64,000 nucleotides of DNA from an uncultured Bacteroidia bacterium (GTDB taxonomy: Bacteria > Bacteroidota > Bacteroidia > Bacteroidales > F082). The DNA lies in assembly GCA_902801625.1 (NCBI GenBank), contig CADCJI010000002.1, forward strand, positions 62,001 to 126,000. The letters run 5' to 3'. The stretch's first letter is position 1. Every line of letters starts with the position of its first letter. Position numbers and translations under genes: made by a program. This document shows, in pieces, positions 8,796 through 17,786 of the stretch. The notes under the pieces are model-generated. The model was not told the DNA's origin. It searched no databases and worked only from the letters and a program-made list of their open reading frames with translations.

Positions 8796-10007
8796 ATGAG
8801 TACGCAAAACACACAATTGGTGACGCACCTCGGCCCAGCCGAGTCGTACACACTCTTCGGAAAGAACGGAGTCATGGAACAAAACCAAAGGGTACACCTT
8901 GCAAAAGGGACGTTCCTCTACGCTTACGGCTATGCGATGTCGGAACAGCATTTCGTCATCTATGACGATGACATGAACGCTGTCGAGATTTGCGACGGCG
9001 ACCCAGCCGCCATCTGCACAGGAGACCTCGAAAGATACTTCAGTCCATTCCATAAGGTCAGCGAAACAACAAAGTCCATCACAGAGGTGTTCGGAATCGG
9101 CTTCTACTACGACGAGACGCAAATCGTTTCTGACGAAGTGATAGCAAAATCGCTGGAACGTGCCCATGCCTTGACGAGACTTGCCCAACAAGAAAAGGAA
9201 CGCAAAGCCAAAGAAAAGGAAGAGACAAGAAAGCGCCTCGCCACAGAATACGCCTACCTCGAACGCAACGAGAAAGACGACCACAACATCGTGGGGAAAA
9301 ACATCCGCACCGAGCTGAAAAGAAACTTCCCAGGCGTGAAGTTCTCCGTCAGATACGACTCGTTCTCAGGAGGCGACGCTTTCGACATCCGTTGGGAGGA
9401 CGGACCGACATCCGATCAGGTGGATCCTATCGTGAATAAGTACGGAAACATGCACCCAGACGCATATTCTCAAGGCGACTACTGGGATTGTGTCCCTTCA
9501 GTGTTCAACGAGTTGTTCGGTGGAGTCGGATATGTGACCATCGACAGGACCATCACAGAAAAGGCCATTGAAGCCATGCGCAAGAAATATCCCGACCTCA
9601 CGGAAGAGAACAAAACCACCTATCATTTCGAAGAGGAACGCGCTGGCTTTTATGCCAGAGAGAATGCAAGCCATTCCGTCGAGAGCATCCTTCGCGTTGC
9701 CGCCTGTTATGTTGACTTCACCCCGAAAAGGAAAGAATCAGACACAGAAAGCAAGCCATCGGCACCGCAGGACACACCTAACAGTTTCCAAGTCATAGAC
9801 TACAACGAGCGTTGCATCGTGGTCATCGGCGACACAAAGCCATTGAGCGGCCAACTCAAAAAACTTGGCATATTCAATTCGCGTCTCAGTTGCGGCCCTG
9901 GATGGGCTTTCAGCAGGAAGAACAAGGAACACCTGAAAGAAGCGGACAAACTGCTCCGTGGCGCCATCTCATCCCAATTCCCGGAACTGTTGAAAGGAGG
10001 CGAGTGA
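8796..10007 (+). CDS. Polyvalent LPD29-type protein, 403 aa
   Basis: Residues about 160-215 contain the LPD29-like pattern IRTELKRNFPGVKFSVRYD, FSGGDAFDIRWEDGPT. The C-terminal 70 residues (IVVIGDTKPLSGQLKKLG, LSCGPGWAFSRK) match a unit often appended to Bacteroidota mobile-element proteins. Large polyvalent protein domains are typical of phages and conjugative elements and are thought to be injected or to counter host defences. The stop overlaps the next start by one base. The assignment is by motif memory, not alignment. Confidence 0.6.
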   Translation: MSTQNTQLVTHLGPAESYTLFGKNGVMEQNQRVHLAKGTFLYAYGYAMSEQHFVIYDDDMNAVEICDGDPAAICTGDLERYFSPFHKVSETTKSITEVFGIGFYYDETQIVSDEVIAKSLERAHALTRLAQQEKERKAKEKEETRKRLATEYAYLERNEKDDHNIVGKNIRTELKRNFPGVKFSVRYDSFSGGDAFDIRWEDGPTSDQVDPIVNKYGNMHPDAYSQGDYWDCVPSVFNELFGGVGYVTIDRTITEKAIEAMRKKYPDLTEENKTTYHFEEERAGFYARENASHSVESILRVAACYVDFTPKRKESDTESKPSAPQDTPNSFQVIDYNERCIVVIGDTKPLSGQLKKLGIFNSRLSCGPGWAFSRKNKEHLKEADKLLRGAISSQFPELLKGGE

Positions 10008-10933
10008 TGGCCAACGAAGCAAACATGAGAATCGTCTGCACAACAGAGCGTGCATTCGACAACACGACCGCCATCCTTGACTTCCTCGGTTCCGGTGAAT
10101 ATGCCGTAGACAAAGCGAAAAAGACCATCGAGTTGAACGTGTCGAGTTGGGACTACTACCGCCTCATCGACATCATCCACTTCCAGTTCACCGAGGAACT
10201 GGGCGAGCGGGCATGGCGAAAGGAAATCGACATGTTCCACATCAACGAAGGTGGAAGAGACTACAAGATTGAGAAGTCGCCAAAGACGGAGAAACCGCCA
10301 AAGCGCGTCATGCACCTCGTTTTCGGAGAATATGCCAGCAAGCGCATCACCGAATGCTCGTTCCCAGATGACGACGAAGAAGAAATTGAAGACGACTTGA
10401 AGGAAGTGCTTGACTGCATGAGGAACTTTGACGCGGCCTATGTCGTCAGGGAATACAAGACAGAGGCCGAGGAAAAAGCCTACATCGACGCACTGAACGA
10501 CCTCAACGGATGGACCGACTACGCCTTGCTCGAAGACGTGCTGATGGGCGAAGACATCGAGAAGTTCGACAAGATGATGGACGAAATCCACAAGGAGGAC
10601 AACGGTGCCTGTATAGCAAAAACAGAGATAGAGCACCTTGATTGCTATGCCTATCATGTGGAAACGGACAGCAATGGCAAGAAACAGATTCACATTGACG
10701 GCTACTGCTACTGGAACGACGAAAGCTACCAGTGTGTGCAAGCCAGTGGCTGCTACATCAGCGTTGACGAACTTAATGGCGACGGCGAGAAAGCATACGA
10801 TGCTTTCGACGAGGCCAAGCAATACCAAGGCGACATCACCGAAGAAGGAATCCGGGAATACTACAAAGACGCAGTTGTGCTACCATTCGACCAGGTGACT
10901 CAAGACACACCTGATGGTTGGTATGTCAATTAA
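10007..10933 (+). CDS. Acidic hypothetical protein, 308 aa
   Basis: Start ATG at 10007 shares its A with the preceding TGA, behind GGAGGCGAG. Strikingly acidic throughout, with DDDEEEIEDDLKEV near residue 125. A short Lys/Pro-rich linker around residues 85-100 separates two parts. No recognised fold; acidic DNA-mimic anti-restriction or anti-nuclease roles are possible but unproven. Confidence 0.55.
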   Translation: MANEANMRIVCTTERAFDNTTAILDFLGSGEYAVDKAKKTIELNVSSWDYYRLIDIIHFQFTEELGERAWRKEIDMFHINEGGRDYKIEKSPKTEKPPKRVMHLVFGEYASKRITECSFPDDDEEEIEDDLKEVLDCMRNFDAAYVVREYKTEAEEKAYIDALNDLNGWTDYALLEDVLMGEDIEKFDKMMDEIHKEDNGACIAKTEIEHLDCYAYHVETDSNGKKQIHIDGYCYWNDESYQCVQASGCYISVDELNGDGEKAYDAFDEAKQYQGDITEEGIREYYKDAVVLPFDQVTQDTPDGWYVN

Positions 10934-10944
10934 AACTAACTTCT

Positions 10945-11454
10945 ATGAAAAACTACTACAAGAAAGGCGCATTCGTCATCTACCATTACAAGGAAGAGCG
11001 AAAGGTTATGTGGAGCGACACCGGCTACGGTCTCGTTGGCTGTTGGAAACGCGCCGTGATGCTCGAAAACCCGCGAGACGCAGAGACCGGCCGCTTCACC
11101 AACGACTTCTATTATGAGGACTGGGTTTCGGTCAAGCTGAAGGACGAAGACGGACGCATCTTCACCGCCACGCTCAACGACATCGAGCCGGACATTGCCC
11201 CTGGCTCACTGACCCATGAGGAGCTAATCAAACTGTACGGCGAGATCGTGAAAGGCTCGCTGTACTACTCCGACTACCAAAACTCGCTGGGTGTGTTCCA
11301 AAACACCGCAAGCGACTACTACGACGGCTTCTGGGAATCTCTCGTTGACGAATACGGCAGCGAGGACGAAGCCGAGAAGCACGACACGGCAGAGGAGTTT
11401 GCCTGCTACTGCGAGGGATGCGAGTATTACAGACCGCAATCCCTTGCTGCATGA
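10945..11454 (+). CDS. Hypothetical protein, 169 aa
   Basis: I start at 10945 (MKNYYKKGAFVIYHYK), 11 nt after the previous stop. C-terminal half is Asp/Glu/Tyr-rich and ends with a Cys-containing tail (FACYCEGCEYY). Last gene before the XRE repressor promoter region. Confidence 0.55.
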   Translation: MKNYYKKGAFVIYHYKEERKVMWSDTGYGLVGCWKRAVMLENPRDAETGRFTNDFYYEDWVSVKLKDEDGRIFTATLNDIEPDIAPGSLTHEELIKLYGEIVKGSLYYSDYQNSLGVFQNTASDYYDGFWESLVDEYGSEDEAEKHDTAEEFACYCEGCEYYRPQSLAA

Positions 11455-11509
11455 CATCATACCAACCAAAAATAATACAACACAAAAACAGAAAAGTAAA
11501 CAAAATGAC

Positions 11510-11517
11510 TATCTTTG
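11510..11517 (+). promoter_or_regulatory. Bacteroidota-type -7 box for the XRE gene
   Basis: TATCTTTG fits TAnnTTTG exactly, 30 nt upstream of the XRE start. No good -33 TTG is visible at the usual spacing; the upstream DNA is A-rich. Transcription would start near 11524. Confidence 0.55.
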
Positions 11518-11546
11518 CGGCTTCAAAATAAGACAAACCAAGTGAA

Positions 11547-11927
11547 ATGAAAGAAAAAGAAATACAAAAAATCATGAAAGAACAGGCCGAGCGGATAAAG
11601 CAGTTGATTGACGAACTGGGGCTGACGCAAAAGAAATTCGGAGAGGCCATAGGCATGTCGCCACAAAACATCGGAGCCTACATTTCGGGAAGGCGTAAGC
11701 TGAGCGAGGGCCTGGCAGCACGAATCTCAGTCACTTACGGGGTTTCATCCGACTGGCTCCTGACTGGCGAAGGCGACAAGTTTGCCGTGTCATCAGACGG
11801 CGAGCTGAAGACCTCGACCTACAAGAAGTTGTCAGACGAAATCGAGAGCCATTTCACCGAGGCCCAATCACAAATCGACCAAGGCATGAGGAAACTCAAG
11901 GAACTGAAAAGCCTGTTCGAGCAGTAA
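11547..11927 (+). CDS. XRE-family helix-turn-helix regulator
   Basis: The 126-aa protein has a Cro/CI-type HTH at residues about 14-70: LTQKKFGEAIGMSPQNIGAY with the recognition helix in SPQNIGAYISG, then YGVSSDWLLTGEG. The C-terminal 45 residues are a predicted coiled coil, probably for dimerisation. No LexA-like peptidase domain, so it would not be self-cleaved. It has its own promoter box and terminator, which makes it a monocistronic regulator, plausibly of the flanking early operons. Confidence 0.88.
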   Translation: MKEKEIQKIMKEQAERIKQLIDELGLTQKKFGEAIGMSPQNIGAYISGRRKLSEGLAARISVTYGVSSDWLLTGEGDKFAVSSDGELKTSTYKKLSDEIESHFTEAQSQIDQGMRKLKELKSLFEQ

Positions 11928-11953
11928 CAATACCAAATACCGACCAAACTCAC

Positions 11954-11984
11954 AGAGCCGACGCCCAAAGCGCCGGCTCTTTTT
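11954..11984 (+). terminator. Rho-independent terminator after the XRE gene
   Basis: AGAGCCG pairs with CGGCTCT, with an inner CGC/GCG extension, followed by TTTTTG. It isolates the regulator from downstream genes. Confidence 0.85.
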
Positions 11985-12006
11985 GTAACCTCAAAAACAA
12001 TCCATC

Positions 12007-12201
12007 ATGGCAGACACCAATCTATTGAAAGACCTTTTGGCAATCGGCGACCACCGCCTACCTCTTTGCGGTCACTACGCCTATCTGCTTTCCTTTGCTG
12101 ATAAGGTGACGCACAACCGCGAGAAGTCGCGAGAACTATGCGGTCTCTATACCTACAGCCAATGGGACGACTTTTTGAGACAAAACGGAATAACAATCTA
12201 A
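12007..12201 (+). CDS. Hypothetical protein, 64 aa
   Basis: Begins MADTNLLKDLLAIGDHR and ends with a helical region (YTYSQWDDFLRQNGI). Starts 23 nt after the terminator T-run. No motif recognised. Confidence 0.5.
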   Translation: MADTNLLKDLLAIGDHRLPLCGHYAYLLSFADKVTHNREKSRELCGLYTYSQWDDFLRQNGITI

Positions 12202-12213
12202 AACAACAAGGCT

Positions 12214-12768
12214 ATGAAAAAGAAAATCTTTGTATTCATGTCGTTCAGCACCTATGATTGGAGTTTTTCATCATCGGTGCATAACTCTCTGGAAGAGGCG
12301 AGACAAGCACAAATGGACTGGCTCAAAAAAGTCTGCGAGTCCTATGGGACCAAAATGCCTACCAAGGACGAACTCATGAAAGGCACCAACGACGACTTCT
12401 ATTACAACGAGGACAACGAGTATTTATCCACAAGCTGCTGTTGCGATGACGAATATTCCACCATCGAAATCCACGAAATCGAAATCGCTCCTGGCAACGG
12501 GCAGGACGAACTTCAGAGATACGCAGACTCAATCGTCATCGAAGGCGAAGACGGCAAGTTGAAACACTACCACGGCACTTTCAACGACGGCTACGCTATT
12601 TTGACAGACGATGAAACCGGCGAAACCGCGACTCTTTTCTATCCTCTACTTGGAGACCTGACACAAGAACAAGTACGAGCGATTGAAGAATACACCGGGC
12701 GACGGATATCTGAATACTATCAGATTGCCGTGAAATACGGAAAAATCGAAAAACAAGAAAGAACATGA
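12214..12768 (+). CDS. Acidic hypothetical protein, 184 aa
   Basis: Begins MKKKIFVFMSFSTYDWSFSS. Central region includes a CCCDDEY cluster and repeated IEI motifs. Four-base overlap with the next gene. No recognised domain. Confidence 0.55.
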   Translation: MKKKIFVFMSFSTYDWSFSSSVHNSLEEARQAQMDWLKKVCESYGTKMPTKDELMKGTNDDFYYNEDNEYLSTSCCCDDEYSTIEIHEIEIAPGNGQDELQRYADSIVIEGEDGKLKHYHGTFNDGYAILTDDETGETATLFYPLLGDLTQEQVRAIEEYTGRRISEYYQIAVKYGKIEKQERT

Positions 12769-13166
12769 AAAAGAAACCGTACAAATGGCTTGAAAGGTTG
12801 GTTGACAAAATCACGAAGGACACACAGCCAAACAACGACTATTTCGTGTACTACAACCACAACATCACCTTGCACTCAGGAACCGTCGATTACGTCGGCG
12901 TTACCATACAAGACCTTGACCTGTGTAATGAAATTGACTTCAACTTCGACTTCTGGACCTACGAGTTGGTCTTCGAGTGCTACAACAACTTCGACGAACG
13001 CGATGCTATCGTCAGCGCTTTTCGGAAGATTTACGGACGATTGAACATCGTTGACGATCCGTGGGAAGAAGAAATGAAGCCAATCAAGGAAATGCTTGGC
13101 AATGACGAGTACGACCAAGATGAGGTTCAAAAAGAATACAACGCTCTTATGGAAAGAAAAGTCTAA
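12765..13166 (+). CDS. Hypothetical protein, 133 aa
   Basis: Starts at the ATGA overlap with the preceding gene. Aromatic and acidic composition (FNFDFWTYELVFECYNNFDE). Function unknown. Confidence 0.55.
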   Translation: MKKKPYKWLERLVDKITKDTQPNNDYFVYYNHNITLHSGTVDYVGVTIQDLDLCNEIDFNFDFWTYELVFECYNNFDERDAIVSAFRKIYGRLNIVDDPWEEEMKPIKEMLGNDEYDQDEVQKEYNALMERKV

Positions 13167-13185
13167 CAACAAAACATTACAAACC

Positions 13186-13560
13186 ATGATTATCAGAGTT
13201 ATCATCCACATCGACACCGTTGGCCGCGACGACCTTGACCGCAGCGAACGCATCTACTTCCACTCCTGCAAAACTTACAACGATGAGGAAACGGCACTGG
13301 AAGGAACCGACAAAAAACTTGAAAACTTCAACCTCAGCGACGGATGCAGCCTTTCGTCGAGCGAGGACTTCATCGACCTCAATGGGAAACTCGCGGAGCG
13401 TTTCGACGACTGCTACAACCAAGATGCCTACGCCACATGGGACGACATCGAGGAAGAACTCATCACCAAATGCCACGAGAGCTTCTGCGAGCACCATTGG
13501 AATCCGGAACTTCTGCTGAAGATTGCAGAGGATATGGGAATTGACATCGCCGAAATCTAA
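13186..13560 (+). CDS. Hypothetical protein, 124 aa
   Basis: I start at 13186 (MIIRVIIHIDTVGRDD), the first ATG after the preceding stop; the longer frame begins inside the upstream gene. Ends with a helical segment (LLKIAEDMGIDIAEI). Not recognised. Confidence 0.55.
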   Translation: MIIRVIIHIDTVGRDDLDRSERIYFHSCKTYNDEETALEGTDKKLENFNLSDGCSLSSSEDFIDLNGKLAERFDDCYNQDAYATWDDIEEELITKCHESFCEHHWNPELLLKIAEDMGIDIAEI

Positions 13561-13571
13561 TACATTTCATC

Positions 13572-14246
13572 ATGAGACATTTAGTTCATATTTCAGGAAC
13601 AGAAATCAAGCACTCTGTATTTGGCCGTTTCTACGGTGGCAAAGTATCATTTGTAACAGACCTTGAAGACTACAGCTACAAACTACTCATCGGCGGAGCG
13701 AAAGAACCAATGTCGGGTGACGCAATGGTATTTGCCAATGGAGATTACCAAGTCCGCCGGATCCATGTGTCGCTAACAGAGTGGCACGATGCCACCGAGG
13801 AAGAATCCAAACATTACAATGACACGCTCCGAGCAAACAACATGGAGTGGCGCCCTGTCACCATAAAATACGCCTTTGGAACCAAAGACATTGAGCGTCT
13901 GTGCTGGATTGACAAAGACAAGATGCCGATGGTGGTCAATGGTACGCCAATGACACTTGGTGAGTTTATGAAGACATCCTTTGAGCCTGACGACAAAATC
14001 ATCTTAGAGAACGACAACGGATATTCGCACCTTTCGGTCGACACAACCAATACAGACGCGATATATACTCATATTGAAAGGATGTTCACTCCACATGTAG
14101 AACACAAACAGTGGGCTAACACCCCATTTCACGATGGCGTCGTCATGCACAGCAACCTCTGGGGATGGCAGTACGGGAAAAAGGGCGAGTGGATTCTGCG
14201 AACCACCAAAACGGAAATCCATTACAGTGAAACATCAAACTCTTGA
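13572..14246 (+). CDS. Hypothetical protein, 224 aa
   Basis: Begins MRHLVHISGTEIKHSVFG. Mixed alpha/beta composition, no motif. The downstream ATG at 14247 directly abuts its stop, but the better start for the next gene is at 14277. Confidence 0.55.
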   Translation: MRHLVHISGTEIKHSVFGRFYGGKVSFVTDLEDYSYKLLIGGAKEPMSGDAMVFANGDYQVRRIHVSLTEWHDATEEESKHYNDTLRANNMEWRPVTIKYAFGTKDIERLCWIDKDKMPMVVNGTPMTLGEFMKTSFEPDDKIILENDNGYSHLSVDTTNTDAIYTHIERMFTPHVEHKQWANTPFHDGVVMHSNLWGWQYGKKGEWILRTTKTEIHYSETSNS

Positions 14247-14276
14247 ATGATTAACAAACTTCAAAACACACAAACT

Positions 14277-15077
14277 ATGGCACAAAAAGAAACAAAAATC
14301 TATCTCAACTATCTCAACAAAGACGAGAAAGTCATAATGACCAAAACACTTGCGTTCCTTCTCAACAACGATGACGCAAGCAAGGCCGAGTTAATCAAGA
14401 TGGCTGGCAAGCTATATGGCAAAGAAAACAGGTTGAACTTCCTTTGGGACAACGGACACATGCCGTCGGAGTGGCAAGCGTCAACCCGCTCTAAAGACAA
14501 GCATTTCTATACCATTATCCAGTTCGAAAAGAAACACCTGACGGAACAAGCAATCAAGGAGTTCGACAAGACCTACTCCAGCGATTTCCCTTGTTATTTT
14601 GGAATTTCCGTATGCGAGGAAGACAGGACGCTGTATTTTATATCGTTCAAAGACGATGGCCGTCCAAACTGGAACAACAAATACAACGCGGAGAAATACA
14701 TAGAATTGCAAACGCTGGACTTCCCCATCTTGAAAGAGGACGGCGTTATCTACAAAATGGACGACGCGCTTCATGCCGCCATCAACTACAGACTGGCAAG
14801 CAGCAGACCGATGTTCACGGAGAAAGACGGCCATGTCACCATGACCGTAAGGGACCAGCACGGCAACTATTGCGACATAGAAGGCCCGTCGCTCGAAGAG
14901 GTGTTCCGCAACTATGCCGACAACTATACCGGCTACCGCGACTACAGACGACAGATGGCCTCCGAATGGGAGATCGCTGACGACGGCATCCGACAGAAAT
15001 ACGAGGAATGGAAACAAACCGCCAAAGGACTGAAATCGAGCTTCGACAAGTTCTATGGCGGTGGAATTGTCGACTAA
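14277..15077 (+). CDS. Hypothetical protein, 266 aa
   Basis: Start at 14277 (MAQKETKIYLNYLNKDEK) is preceded by an A-rich leader typical of this element; the ATG at 14247 would add ten residues. The C-terminal third repeats a charged helix pattern (YRRQMASEWEIADDGIRQKY). Unknown function. Confidence 0.55.
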   Translation: MAQKETKIYLNYLNKDEKVIMTKTLAFLLNNDDASKAELIKMAGKLYGKENRLNFLWDNGHMPSEWQASTRSKDKHFYTIIQFEKKHLTEQAIKEFDKTYSSDFPCYFGISVCEEDRTLYFISFKDDGRPNWNNKYNAEKYIELQTLDFPILKEDGVIYKMDDALHAAINYRLASSRPMFTEKDGHVTMTVRDQHGNYCDIEGPSLEEVFRNYADNYTGYRDYRRQMASEWEIADDGIRQKYEEWKQTAKGLKSSFDKFYGGGIVD

Positions 15078-15121
15078 AACGCAATCTATCAAGTAATCAA
15101 CATCAGCAAAAAGTAAGCACT

Positions 15122-15385
15122 ATGGAAGAATCAATCTACCCCTTCAACCTCGTCGACAACGCCAACGAGGACATCCGAAAATACGGAAAAGAGATACAAA
15201 TCGTACAAAACGTGGACGACGGCTATTACTCCGTCGACATCCTCACCATCGACGATGGCGGCAACATCAAAGACATCAACACCTTTGCAGAGAACATGTT
15301 CGAAAGCGAACTGGCCGATTGCGTAAACGATGCCTGGGCCAACGTCAGGAAACGAGAGTGGCTTAAAGAGCAACGAAATCTTTGA
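15122..15385 (+). CDS. Hypothetical protein, 87 aa, with a fused or foreign 3' end
   Basis: Begins MEESIYPFNLVDNANEDIRK. After WANVRKREW near 15360 the nucleotide sequence continues into a YopX coding sequence in another frame, so its last residues (LKEQRNL) appear to be out-of-frame YopX DNA. The gene has probably lost its original C-terminus. Confidence 0.5.
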   Translation: MEESIYPFNLVDNANEDIRKYGKEIQIVQNVDDGYYSVDILTIDDGGNIKDINTFAENMFESELADCVNDAWANVRKREWLKEQRNL

Positions 15386-15608
15386 AGGCGATATCACCAC
15401 CCGTATTCGCGAGCTATTGGATAGAACAGGGTCCATCGAGCAAGGGAAGATCGAATGGCGTCATGAAGAGGGCTGCTATCTGTTTGTGGATAAAATCTCA
15501 ACAAGAGATAATCGAGAATTAGTTACGCCATTGATTCGCTGTAAGAGAATAATGGTCATCGGCAACATATACGACAACCCCGAATTGATGAAAGGAGCCA
15601 AGCCATGA
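15366..15608 (+). pseudogene. Truncated YopX gene (C-terminal part only)
   Basis: From 15366 the frame reads KSNEIFEGDI, matching the YEGDI region of the two intact YopX proteins here, and ends VIGNIYDNPELMKG like their C-termini. The N-terminal half (KFRGK, GQFTGLLDK) is absent. A deletion fusing the 15122 gene to YopX is the simplest explanation. An in-frame ATG at 15330 could still give a 92-aa product. Its stop overlaps the next gene (ATGA). Confidence 0.65.
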
Positions 15609-15856
15609 AATACAAAGTAGTGTTCCGAAAGTTCAACGACGGCCAGATCATTGCCCTGTTCCCTGAGCTGCCATGCGACAACCGTGGCAACATCACCAGT
15701 TACATGCACATCGGCCAGCACGCACCCGCCAGCCGGTTTATCGTGCATGACACCAAACCCGCCAATCCAGAAGAATACGCGGATCTCCATGCCGAACTTC
15801 TGCGGATTGGCTACGACCTTGAAATCAGAAAGAAACTAAACATCAAATCGGCATGA
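15605..15856 (+). CDS. Small conserved phage-type protein, 83 aa (paralogue of 5087-5365)
   Basis: KVVFRKFNDGQIIALFPELP is the signature of a small family common in Bacteroidales phages; here it is shared with the 5087 protein. Overlaps both neighbours by four bases. Function unknown. Confidence 0.65.
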   Translation: MKYKVVFRKFNDGQIIALFPELPCDNRGNITSYMHIGQHAPASRFIVHDTKPANPEEYADLHAELLRIGYDLEIRKKLNIKSA

Positions 15857-16095
15857 GCGAAATCAGAAACATCAAGGGCAACGAGTTCCCCGTATTGGCG
15901 GAAGTGGTCCTTGAAGAGAACGACGGCGACATCGCCAAGTCAGCCCAAGACATCCGCAAGATCGACCTGATGCTGGGCGTGATGAAACAAAAGACCCTAC
16001 TCCTATCCGGGAGAAGAACCAAAAAAGGCCGTCTGAGAAAGATACCAGGGCTTGACGAAATCCTTGAGAACATCATCGAACGCGACGACCTGTAA
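15853..16095 (+). CDS. Hypothetical protein, 80 aa
   Basis: Starts in an ATGA overlap. Second half is basic (LLSGRRTKKGRLRKIPGLDE), suggesting nucleic-acid contact. Last gene before the terminator at 16131. Confidence 0.55.
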   Translation: MSEIRNIKGNEFPVLAEVVLEENDGDIAKSAQDIRKIDLMLGVMKQKTLLLSGRRTKKGRLRKIPGLDEILENIIERDDL

Positions 16096-16130
16096 CGACA
16101 CAACTTAACTTTTTGCTGTATTTTTTTGAC

Positions 16131-16164
16131 GGGAGCCCCTGCAACATGGGGCTTCCGCTTTTTT
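16131..16164 (+). terminator. Rho-independent terminator
   Basis: GGGAGCCCC pairs with GGGGCTTCC (one G-U) across an 8-nt loop and is followed by GCTTTTTT. Closes the 12007-16095 transcription unit. Confidence 0.85.
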
Positions 16165-16203
16165 ATCAAACAACACCAACAAAACAACAAGGAGGACAAA
16201 ACA

Positions 16204-16959
16204 ATGACAAGCTATTTCCGAACCGAAGAAGAAGTCAGGAACTTCTACGAGAAAAACAATATACCATATTGCAACGATGCGATAAGGAACGCAAACGATG
16301 AAAAGGACTATTTCGCCCAATTTGAAGAAATTGAAGGCTGCGAGGTACTTTATTGCACTGACGCAAAGGTGTGGCACAACCTGAAGCTCTGCATCAACTG
16401 GAAAGGTACTGCGATGAGGGTCAATCCACACTTCGACGAAAAGAACAAAATGTTTTTGCTTTGCGAGGATATGGATTGGATGGGCATCGAACGGATATAC
16501 CACGAGTATAACGATTGCCCCAACAAGATAGGAAAGCCAACGGCTACGAAACTTGACCAATGGAGAGACTATCTGCTGAAACAACGCAAGGAAGACGAGG
16601 ACTACATAGAAAGGAAATTCGCCTGCATCCTGGCAACCATCGACAATGTTTGCATTGCGTTTCCCGAAGCCAAAGAGGTAAAATGGGAAAATGGTTATTG
16701 GACTTTTGAAAAGGACAGCAACGGTTTCGTTTACATCGTACAAATTGGAACCGACGGGCGTATCTTTGAAAAACTCGACAAGTCCTACTCCCTTCAAGAT
16801 TACATCTGCACCAACGCTGAAAGAGCAGCAAGGCTGATGGATAACGGAATGAAATGGGTTGAAAAGAAAGAGACCAACGAAGCCCGCGAAGCCAATAGCG
16901 CAGCACGGGAAGAGAAAATAAACAGATTCATAGGACTCAGACCGAACTTTAACAATTAA
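16204..16959 (+). CDS. Hypothetical protein, 251 aa
   Basis: Start at 16204 (MTSYFRTEEEVRNFYE) follows AAGGAGGACAAAACA; the longer frame would begin inside the terminator. N-terminal half is aromatic and acidic; the C-terminal 50 residues are a basic/acidic helix (WVEKKETNEAREANSAARE). Unknown. Confidence 0.55.
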   Translation: MTSYFRTEEEVRNFYEKNNIPYCNDAIRNANDEKDYFAQFEEIEGCEVLYCTDAKVWHNLKLCINWKGTAMRVNPHFDEKNKMFLLCEDMDWMGIERIYHEYNDCPNKIGKPTATKLDQWRDYLLKQRKEDEDYIERKFACILATIDNVCIAFPEAKEVKWENGYWTFEKDSNGFVYIVQIGTDGRIFEKLDKSYSLQDYICTNAERAARLMDNGMKWVEKKETNEAREANSAAREEKINRFIGLRPNFNN

Positions 16960-16970
16960 AACACACAGAT

Positions 16971-17330
16971 ATGGAAAACTTCGACTTCATCAAAAGCAAC
17001 GTCAACGAGAATGAGCAAACCGAAATCGAACTGGTATGCAAAGCCATCGTCGACAGCATGAGCAGCAGCATCTACGACGGCAGCAACCACTACGCCCCTA
17101 AAGTCGGCGTGTGCTGCAAGGACGGAAAATACTACTGGGGCACCAGTGTAGACAACAAGCCATACTTCCTGTTCTACCCATCGACTGAGGTGATCAGGAA
17201 AGCGTTGGCCATCTTCAAGGAAAAGGGCTATCACCCATACTACGACAACGAAGTCCGCTTCTACCGTGTCGCCAAAGACAAAGCGGAGGTCAAAGGCGAA
17301 TGGGCAATCAAACACACCATCTGGTTATGA
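16971..17330 (+). CDS. Hypothetical protein, 119 aa
   Basis: Begins MENFDFIKSNVNENEQTE. Compact alpha/beta composition with KVGVCCKDGKYYWG in the middle. Overlaps the next start by four bases. Not recognised. Confidence 0.55.
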   Translation: MENFDFIKSNVNENEQTEIELVCKAIVDSMSSSIYDGSNHYAPKVGVCCKDGKYYWGTSVDNKPYFLFYPSTEVIRKALAIFKEKGYHPYYDNEVRFYRVAKDKAEVKGEWAIKHTIWL

Positions 17331-17563
17331 AAGCAGTGGAAATCAACTATTACAGGCAACCCAAAGAGACCGTGATTCATGGCGACGTCATAGAAGTCGA
17401 AAAGAGATGCCTGAACCGGGAATTTAAGTGCCTGTGCTGCGGGAAACAATGGACCGAGACCATAAACGGCCCGCAAATCATCGAGAGCAAAGAGGTTGAA
17501 GACAATCTCGAAGCATACTATCGGAACATCACCAATTGCAACAACTTATCAGTAAAGCCATGA
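17327..17563 (+). CDS. Small Cys-containing protein, 78 aa
   Basis: Start is in the ATGA overlap. CLCCGKQW (about residues 39-46) could be half of a zinc site. Overlaps the next gene by four bases. Confidence 0.55.
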   Translation: MKAVEINYYRQPKETVIHGDVIEVEKRCLNREFKCLCCGKQWTETINGPQIIESKEVEDNLEAYYRNITNCNNLSVKP

Positions 17564-17769
17564 AACGAGGAAAATACAGGGTGAAGACCTTGGCCGTGAA
17601 AGACGGCGAGAGAGTCAATATCGACCAGTTCCCAAACTTCGACAGAAGCGGGAACATCACCGGGATGAAAAACCTTTACTACGGCCTCGACGCGCTTCTG
17701 GTGCGCTGCGGCAAGTACATCTACAACGTGACGAGCGAGCCGTCAATCTACCACGATTTGGCACATTGA
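17560..17769 (+). CDS. Hypothetical protein, 69 aa
   Basis: Starts MKRGKYRVKTLAVKDGE in an ATGA overlap. A small beta-rich, basic N-terminus. No family recognised. Confidence 0.5.
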   Translation: MKRGKYRVKTLAVKDGERVNIDQFPNFDRSGNITGMKNLYYGLDALLVRCGKYIYNVTSEPSIYHDLAH

Positions 17770-17786
17770 ACCAAAACCACACCGCT

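Noticed and set aside
9800-10828. A 342-codon open frame on the minus strand
   Set aside because: It is antisense to two well-placed plus-strand genes, is hydrophobic and Val-rich in the way antisense of acidic genes always looks, and has no ribosome-binding site.
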